9,743 nt of DNA, from the NCBI GenBank assembly GCA_003158895.1, contig PMLO01000185.1, forward strand, positions 1 through 9,743, read 5' to 3'. The notes under the pieces are model-generated. The model made no database searches and was not told where the DNA came from. It saw only the letters and a program-made list of their open reading frames with translations. Origin of the DNA: Propionibacteriaceae bacterium. Lineage in GTDB: Bacteria > Actinomycetota > Actinomycetes > Propionibacteriales > Propionibacteriaceae. The position numbers and the translations under genes were made by a program. Within the stretch, counting starts at the first letter, position 1. Each line of letters starts with the position of its first letter. Below, piece by piece: positions 5,915-9,743 of the stretch.

Positions 5915-6565
5915 ATGGCGCGTCTTCTGCAGGCGATCGATGGGGTCAACCAGACCCATCCCTGGTCGCACAACGACGCATACTCGTGGCACGTCATGTG
6001 GCAGGCGAGACGAACGCGTCGCGAGGGCGGAACAACAGCCCTCGACATCGGGTGCGGCACAGGGAATCTACTTCGCCGCCTCGCTCAGCTCTTCCCTCAG
6101 GCCGTCGGCATGGAGGCCGACCCGGCAACCGCAGCCCTCGCCGCGTCGGCGGTGAGTCCTTGGTCGGGAGCAACGGTGATCAATGCGACCTTCCCTGCTG
6201 ATTCCCAACGCTATGACTTAGTCTCGATGGTTGCCGTGCTTCACCACCTCCCGTTGGGGCCCGGAATCGAGGCCGCGCATGCGGCCGTCGCCTCTGGCGG
6301 GCGGCTCGTGATTGTCGGCGTCTATCGCGAGGAGCGTACGGACGCGCTGTTCTCGATCATCTCGCTCGTGCTCAACCCGATCATCGGACTCGTACGACAC
6401 CCACGGCGAGCGGCTCGGCTGCCGCACAACATGGCGGCGCCGGCGGTCCCCGCCACTGACTCTTTCCGGCAAATCAGAGAGGCACTTCACACGGCGCTGC
6501 CCGGCGTTAAGGTCCGACGGGGACTGTTCTGGCGCTACATCGCGACCTGGCACGCCGACCAGTAA
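5915..6565 (+). CDS. class I SAM-dependent methyltransferase
   Basis: This 216-aa predicted cytosolic enzyme transfers a methyl group from S-adenosylmethionine to an unknown acceptor. The SAM-binding motif I is clear (LDIGCGTGNLL, residues 43-53). It is followed by the acidic end of strand 2 (GMEADPATA, 65-73), motif IV-like YDLVSMVAVLHHLPLG (100-115) and a GGRLVIVG strand (128-135). The N-terminal VNQTHPWSHNDAYSW and the C-terminal NPIIGLVRHPRRA and RRGLFWRYIATW resemble a recurrent actinobacterial group of small Methyltransf_11/25-type enzymes; this is recalled, not searched. I prefer the ATG at 5915, preceded by a G-rich GGCGGGG, over in-frame TTG 5900 or GTG 5912, because family members begin just before the VN.THPWSHND motif. 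It is divergent from the sigma operon and has no obvious partner gene, so the substrate cannot be inferred. It looks complete. Confidence 0.88.
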   Translation: MARLLQAIDGVNQTHPWSHNDAYSWHVMWQARRTRREGGTTALDIGCGTGNLLRRLAQLFPQAVGMEADPATAALAASAVSPWSGATVINATFPADSQRYDLVSMVAVLHHLPLGPGIEAAHAAVASGGRLVIVGVYREERTDALFSIISLVLNPIIGLVRHPRRAARLPHNMAAPAVPATDSFRQIREALHTALPGVKVRRGLFWRYIATWHADQ

Positions 6566-6728
6566 GAACCGTCGTCCACCACCCCGGCAAAACGCGCCAC
6601 CGCAGCCACACCGCCGTCCACGATGACCAGATCAACGCCCGGAATTGGCTCCCGTCCGCACGATCCATACCTGCTCGTCGCGCCAACATGAGTTGAGCCG
6701 GAACGGTGCCTCGTGGTTGGGTGACCTA

Positions 6729-6968
6729 ATGGCGGCGGACAATGCAAACCGGTCAGCGATACGAAGCGTCGGAGTCATGTGCCGGATGACCCCGGAGGAG
6801 CGCACCGAACTCAAGCGACGCGCGGGGGCCGCGGGATGCTCCATGCAGACGTACATCCTTCGGAAGGTGTTCGACCGACCTGAGATGCAGGACCTTCCGC
6901 AAGGCACGCGCAGCCCTCACCATCCTCAAGCCAAGAGACCTCAGGCAACCGGCCACCGCATCGCTTGA
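6729..6968 (+). CDS. ribbon-helix-helix protein (antitoxin- or mobilisation-type)
   Basis: This 79-aa protein has the pattern of the MetJ/Arc ribbon-helix-helix fold: a short strand (SVGVMCRM, about 13-20), helix A (TPEERTELKRRAGAAG, 21-36) and helix B (SMQTYILRKVFD, 38-49). It then has a basic, proline-rich tail. Such proteins bind DNA as dimers and serve as antitoxins/autorepressors or as MobC-like relaxosome accessories. The 'eER..lkrRA..aG.s.q.Yilr' signature occurs in both. No toxin gene is evident immediately downstream and no relaxase is in view, so the role is unresolved. I chose the ATG at 6729 rather than the TTG at 6645, since residues before it have no family character. The ribosome-binding site is weak. 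Confidence 0.65.
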   Translation: MAADNANRSAIRSVGVMCRMTPEERTELKRRAGAAGCSMQTYILRKVFDRPEMQDLPQGTRSPHHPQAKRPQATGHRIA

Positions 6969-7072
6969 CCTCGAGATGCGGCTGCTCCTGGACTGCCTCT
7001 GCCAGCCCGGCAGGTCGGCTGGCGGTCGACCCCAGTCCTGTCGCAGATGACCGAGCGCGCCGCCCGACTGGA

Positions 7073-7120
7073 CACCGGTCTGCCTTCGACTAGGACCGGT
7101 GGGTCGTACCTAAGCGACCC
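7073..7120. repeat. two adjacent inverted repeats, possible operator or conjugation/origin site
   Basis: CACCGGTC (7073-7080) pairs perfectly with GACCGGTG (7094-7101) around a 13-base loop. GGGTCG (7101-7106) pairs perfectly with CGACCC (7115-7120) around an 8-base loop. The two share base 7101, so they form back-to-back hairpins. No T-run follows on either strand, which argues against a simple rho-independent terminator. The context, between a ribbon-helix-helix gene and an ArdC operon, suggests a protein-binding or transfer-related site, but this is inference. Confidence 0.5.
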
Positions 7121-7162
7121 ATTTGGGACGGAGTGATCCTTGTGCAGGCCGACTGAAGAATC

Positions 7163-7327
7163 TTACGCTTCCGCGTTGGGGATGCGGTTCTGCAATCGGG
7201 CGGGCCGCCAGGCGGTCTCGACGTCCCGTAGCCCGCGGATTTCGAGCCCGGTGGCCGTCACACAGTATTCGAGGCAGGTCGTGTTGCCGTAACCCGTGTC
7301 CAGGAGGCTGTCTCGCCCTGGGCGCAC
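7163..7327 (-). CDS. possible 54-aa hypothetical protein, antisense to the flanking genes
   Basis: A minus-strand GTG frame of 55 codons ends at TAA 7163-7165. About 83% of its codons end in G or C, and the product reads like a protein (DSLLDTGYGNTTCLEYCVTA, then GLEIRGLRDVETAWRPARLQ and a PNAEA end). It has two Cys residues three apart. No ribosome-binding site is obvious and I do not recognise a family. It could be a small real gene, the tail of a gene truncated by integration, or chance. Confidence 0.3.
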   Translation of the reverse strand: MRPGRDSLLDTGYGNTTCLEYCVTATGLEIRGLRDVETAWRPARLQNRIPNAEA

Positions 7328-7402
7328 GAATCCTCGGTCCGCGTGTCAGTGGACGCCTGCTCGGTTCGCTTCTGGAAGGTGAAAGACGACGAAAGGGCTG
7401 CG

Positions 7403-7573
7403 ATGAACATTCCGTTGGTCCCCGGTTTCGACGACGGGCGGTACGGGTTGGCCGATGTGCCGCTGATCGTGGAGGACCTGCTGTGCCAAGTTGAGGGGCT
7501 GCGCGCCGTCGGCGTTGACCCGGCGGTGGTCGCCGACCTGCTGGCCCAGGTCGACCTGCTGCAAGGCCGGTGA
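7403..7573 (+). CDS. 56-aa hypothetical protein coupled to ArdC-like gene
   Basis: A small acidic protein starts at ATG 7403, preceded by AAAGGG with 5-nt spacing, a good site that favours this over the GTG at 7343. The sequence begins MNIPLVPGFDDGRYGLADVP. It continues as an amphipathic, leucine/valine-rich helical segment (about residues 20-56, IVEDLLCQVEGLRAVGVDP and VVADLLAQVDLLQGR) with no membrane segment. It has one Cys. The stop overlaps the next gene's GTG start as GTGA (7570-7573), so the two are co-translated. I do not recognise the family. A role as a partner or regulator of the ArdC-like protein would be a guess from coupling only. Confidence 0.7.
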   Translation: MNIPLVPGFDDGRYGLADVPLIVEDLLCQVEGLRAVGVDPAVVADLLAQVDLLQGR

Positions 7574-8703
7574 ATCCCGTGGCACGCCCCACCGGCCGCA
7601 CGTCGGCCGGCTATGACCGGGACCAGGCCGAAGCGGCCCGGCAGGCGACTCTGGAGACGATGCACACCCAGCTGGCCGAGAAGGTCGGCTCATTGGACTC
7701 GTTGCAGGCGTGGGGGTCGTGGTTGAGGTTCGCGAACAGCTTCCACCGTTACTCCTTCAACAACACCGTGTTGATCTGGGCGCAGAAGCCGGACGCGACG
7801 ATGGTCGCCGGTTACCGGGCCTGGCAGGCCAGAGGCCGGCAGGTCCGTCGTGGTGAAACCTCGATCAAGGTGTACGGGCCGGTCACCGCACGCGAACCCA
7901 AGACCGACCCGAACGGGCAACCCATCCGCGACACTGACGGCAAACCCGTCCACGAGGTGCGGATCGTCGGGGTGAAGCCCTTGAGCGTGTTCGACGTGTC
8001 CCAAACCGAGGGGGAACCACTCCCCACGCCGCCACAGGCCAGCCTGTTGACCGGTCAGGCCCCGGACGGCTTGTGGGACGCGCTGCAGTCCTTCGTCGAA
8101 GCCCAGGGCTATGCGGTCAGCCGTGGCGACTGCGGGGACGCTAACGGGTTCACCGTCTACGACTCCCGCCAGGTACGGGTCCGTGAAGACGTCGACGACG
8201 CCCAGGCAGTCAAGACCCTCGCCCACGAGGCCGGCCATGTCCTACTTCATCACCCCGAGCAGCGCGAGAAGTTCTCCTGCCGTGGGATCGTGGAGGTCGA
8301 AGCCGAGTCCGTCGCGTACATGGTGACCGCCGCCCACGGCCTCGACGCCTCCCAGTACACCTTCAACTACGTGGCCGGCTGGGCACACACCGCCGCCACC
8401 CCCGACGGGCCGAGCGTCGAAGACATCGTCAAAGCCACCGGAGCGCGGGTCATCGGCGCCACCGACCGCATCCTGCAAGCCACCCTGCCAACCCCCACCC
8501 TCGTCGACGAGGCCCTCGCGGACCTGAGGGTCGAGGTCACCCGCCCCTTCGACCACGTCACCGCCGCGGACCGTCTGCCCGGCGTCATTGTGCCCGGCGC
8601 GGCCCGACCGGAGCGGGTGGATGCCGCCCCACCTGACGGGGCCGCCCGAGCCCGTCAAGCCCTGCCGCGACAGGGCGTCGCGGCCTACTCCGTCAGCCGC
8701 TGA
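7570..8703 (+). CDS. ArdC-like antirestriction protein (ssDNA-binding domain plus zinc metallopeptidase)
   Basis: This 377-aa protein has the ArdC layout. An N-terminal ssDNA-binding domain (about residues 25-145) includes the family hallmarks FHRYSFNNTVLIWAQ, GYRAWQARGRQVRRGE and the FDVSQT end. A C-terminal IrrE/ImmA-like metallopeptidase follows, with HEAGH (219-223) supplying two His ligands and the catalytic Glu. The EVEAESVAY segment (242-250) probably supplies the third ligand, E244 or E246. A variable tail of about 60 residues follows. Known ArdC proteins are carried by conjugative plasmids, bind single-stranded DNA and protect incoming DNA from restriction. The gene begins at a GTG overlapping the 56-aa gene; a second GTG at 7579 is possible. 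It is followed 12 bp later by a CxxC protein gene. The context indicates plasmid or integrative-element cargo. It appears complete. Confidence 0.88.
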   Translation: MNPVARPTGRTSAGYDRDQAEAARQATLETMHTQLAEKVGSLDSLQAWGSWLRFANSFHRYSFNNTVLIWAQKPDATMVAGYRAWQARGRQVRRGETSIKVYGPVTAREPKTDPNGQPIRDTDGKPVHEVRIVGVKPLSVFDVSQTEGEPLPTPPQASLLTGQAPDGLWDALQSFVEAQGYAVSRGDCGDANGFTVYDSRQVRVREDVDDAQAVKTLAHEAGHVLLHHPEQREKFSCRGIVEVEAESVAYMVTAAHGLDASQYTFNYVAGWAHTAATPDGPSVEDIVKATGARVIGATDRILQATLPTPTLVDEALADLRVEVTRPFDHVTAADRLPGVIVPGAARPERVDAAPPDGAARARQALPRQGVAAYSVSR

Positions 8704-8715
8704 CAGGACGTTGCC

Positions 8716-9743
8716 ATGGACGACACCCAAGTCGAGCAGAGACCGAACCCGCCGCTGTGGTTTTTGAGCGCCGAGGAGCTGGCCGCGACCCGGGCGAAGC
8801 TCGCCACGATCACTGGCCGGGCCGCCCGCAAGGGCTTCACCGGCAGCATCGACCTGGTCGCCGTCCCCGCCACCCGCACCCAGCCTGTGCCGGGTGGGTT
8901 CCCGGTCACGGTGCACGGCTTCGACGTGACGATCAGCGGAGAGGCACCCCGCTACGCCGGCTGGCGGTTCGTCGCCAGCGTGGACGCCGTCGACGGAGGC
9001 ACCATCCTCCGGTACCCGCCCGGTCGGGAAGCTGCCGTCCGCAACACCGATGTGCTGGCCGGCAACTGCGACCACTGCCACACCCGGCGGGCCCGCCGCC
9101 GGACGATGATGATCGCCCACAACGACACCGGCCAACTGCTGCAGGTCGGCACCTCCTGCCTCAAGGACTTCCTCGGCCACCACCTCACCCCCGTCTTCCT
9201 GACCGCGGACGACGTCCGGGCCGAACTCGGCAAGGGCCTGTCCGGGACGCCGGCGGCGTGGGACCTGACCAGTGTCCTGACCTACGCCTGGGCCGCCGTC
9301 CAGGCCCTGGGGTGGACACCCGCGTCGGCATCCCAGCCCGGCCGAACACCCACCCGGGACGTCGTCCGCCAGGTCCTCACCCAGCAACGCTCCGCCGACC
9401 GGATGCTCGCTGAACTGGCCCCGCACCTGGCCGAAGGGCGACGCCTGGCACCCCGGATCATCGACACGCTGCTCACCGGACTGACCGGCGAGTCAGGCTA
9501 TGAGGCGAACCTGACCGCGGTCCTGCGCGGCCAGGCGGTCGACGCCCGCCACCTCGGCCTGGCGGTCAGCGCCATCCCCGCCCACCAACGCCTCCTCGAC
9601 CAACGACAGGCCGACACCGCCCACGCCGACGCTGTCGCCACCGTCGACCATGTTGGCGTGGTGGGCGACAAGATCGCCCTGACCGGCACCGTCCGCACCG
9701 CGATCCGAGTAGACGGGTACACCTACCACTCCCCGGACAGCAT
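8716..9743 (+). CDS. CxxC-containing mobile-element protein of unknown function, partial (3' end outside window)
   Basis: The ATG at 8716 follows AGGA (8705-8708), 12 bp after the ArdC-like stop, and the frame stays open for 342 codons to the window end. It begins MDDTQVEQRPNPPLWFLSAE. After a beta-rich region with GWRFVASVD it carries NCDHCHTRRARRRT (C118, C121), then a strand pair, and VGTSCLKDFLGH (C148). Together these form a likely zinc-knuckle module in which extra His residues (H120, H122) may help. I recall the 'CDHC..R.R.T.......G...qVG..CLkDFlG' arrangement from many plasmid and phage hypothetical proteins, whose function is not established. A helical region follows, and near the edge VGVVGDKIALTGTVRTAI and YTYHSPDS may begin a further beta domain. 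Co-transcription with the ArdC-like gene is likely. DNA or RNA binding is inference. Confidence 0.8.
   Translation, partial: MDDTQVEQRPNPPLWFLSAEELAATRAKLATITGRAARKGFTGSIDLVAVPATRTQPVPGGFPVTVHGFDVTISGEAPRYAGWRFVASVDAVDGGTILRYPPGREAAVRNTDVLAGNCDHCHTRRARRRTMMIAHNDTGQLLQVGTSCLKDFLGHHLTPVFLTADDVRAELGKGLSGTPAAWDLTSVLTYAWAAVQALGWTPASASQPGRTPTRDVVRQVLTQQRSADRMLAELAPHLAEGRRLAPRIIDTLLTGLTGESGYEANLTAVLRGQAVDARHLGLAVSAIPAHQRLLDQRQADTAHADAVATVDHVGVVGDKIALTGTVRTAIRVDGYTYHSPDS

Larger units (their letters stand above)
6969..7402. other. intergenic region with inverted repeats and doubtful small ORFs
   Basis: About 430 bases lie between the ribbon-helix-helix gene and the 56-aa gene. They include two nested inverted repeats (7073-7120), a 29-codon plus-strand ATG frame (7047-7136) in the same frame as the upstream gene, and a minus-strand 54-codon frame (7163-7327). 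No tRNA could be folded by eye. The promoter of the ArdC operon should lie in the right part, but no clear -35/-10 pair stands out. Confidence 0.5.

Noticed and set aside
6535..6747. Minus-strand frame of 70 codons after the methyltransferase
   Set aside because: It overlaps the methyltransferase 3' end and has no ribosome-binding site or recognisable motif; probably chance openness.
7200..7290. Possible tRNA or attachment site suggested by a TTCGAG stretch
   Set aside because: I could not fold an acceptor stem, D-arm or anticodon arm around it, so there is no support for a tRNA gene.
8757..9413. Plus-strand frame of 218 codons within the CxxC gene
   Set aside because: Its Arg/Pro/His-rich translation is off-frame. 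The frame from 8716, open to the window end, carries the conserved CDHC and CLKDF motifs.
8242..9426. Long minus-strand open frame of 394 codons
   Set aside because: It is a shadow of the ArdC-like and CxxC protein genes; the translation is Gly/Val/Asp-rich without motifs.
1..9743. CRISPR array or long direct repeats
   Set aside because: No regularly spaced repeated unit was seen anywhere in the window.

Overview
The window is GC-rich DNA, and its reading frames are dominated by G or C at the third codon position. GTG starts, a CU044_5270-type protein paired with an ECF sigma factor, and an actinobacterial-style IS3 element all point to an actinomycete (Actinomycetota). The genus cannot be fixed from the sequence. 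The content is accessory rather than core.

Layout, left to right. (1) Bases 72-1435 hold a complete IS3-family insertion sequence with imperfect 27-bp terminal inverted repeats and coupled orfA/orfB genes. The sequence just right of it (1436-1594) may be the 3' end of a gene the element interrupted. (2) Bases 1654-5390 are read on the minus strand. Counted in the direction of transcription, the order is: an ECF sigma factor; a membrane-anchored CU044_5270-like protein that overlaps it by ATGA and carries an internal duplication; a small lipoprotein gene; and, after a gap of about 260 bp, an AbiV-family abortive-infection gene. The lipoprotein and AbiV genes are both broken by short indels, and repairing these restores convincing proteins. 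A 32-codon ORF with a CxxC motif follows abiV. (3) A 524-bp gap separates the sigma operon from a divergent SAM-dependent methyltransferase (5915-6565). (4) From 6729 to the right edge the region looks like plasmid, phage or integrative-element cargo. It holds a ribbon-helix-helix protein, a non-coding stretch with nested inverted repeats, a 56-aa unknown gene coupled by GTGA to an ArdC-like antirestriction protein, and a CxxC-containing protein that runs off the window.

How the parts relate: sigma factor plus CU044_5270 plus lipoprotein form a plausible envelope-linked signalling operon, with the membrane protein possibly modulating the sigma factor (inference). AbiV (anti-phage) and ArdC (protection of incoming DNA) are defence and counter-defence functions, as expected where mobile DNA has accumulated. 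I do not see a clearly new multi-gene system. The points most worth checking are the frameshifted AbiV gene, the duplicated CU044_5270 protein, and the unassigned small ORFs and hairpins around the ArdC module.
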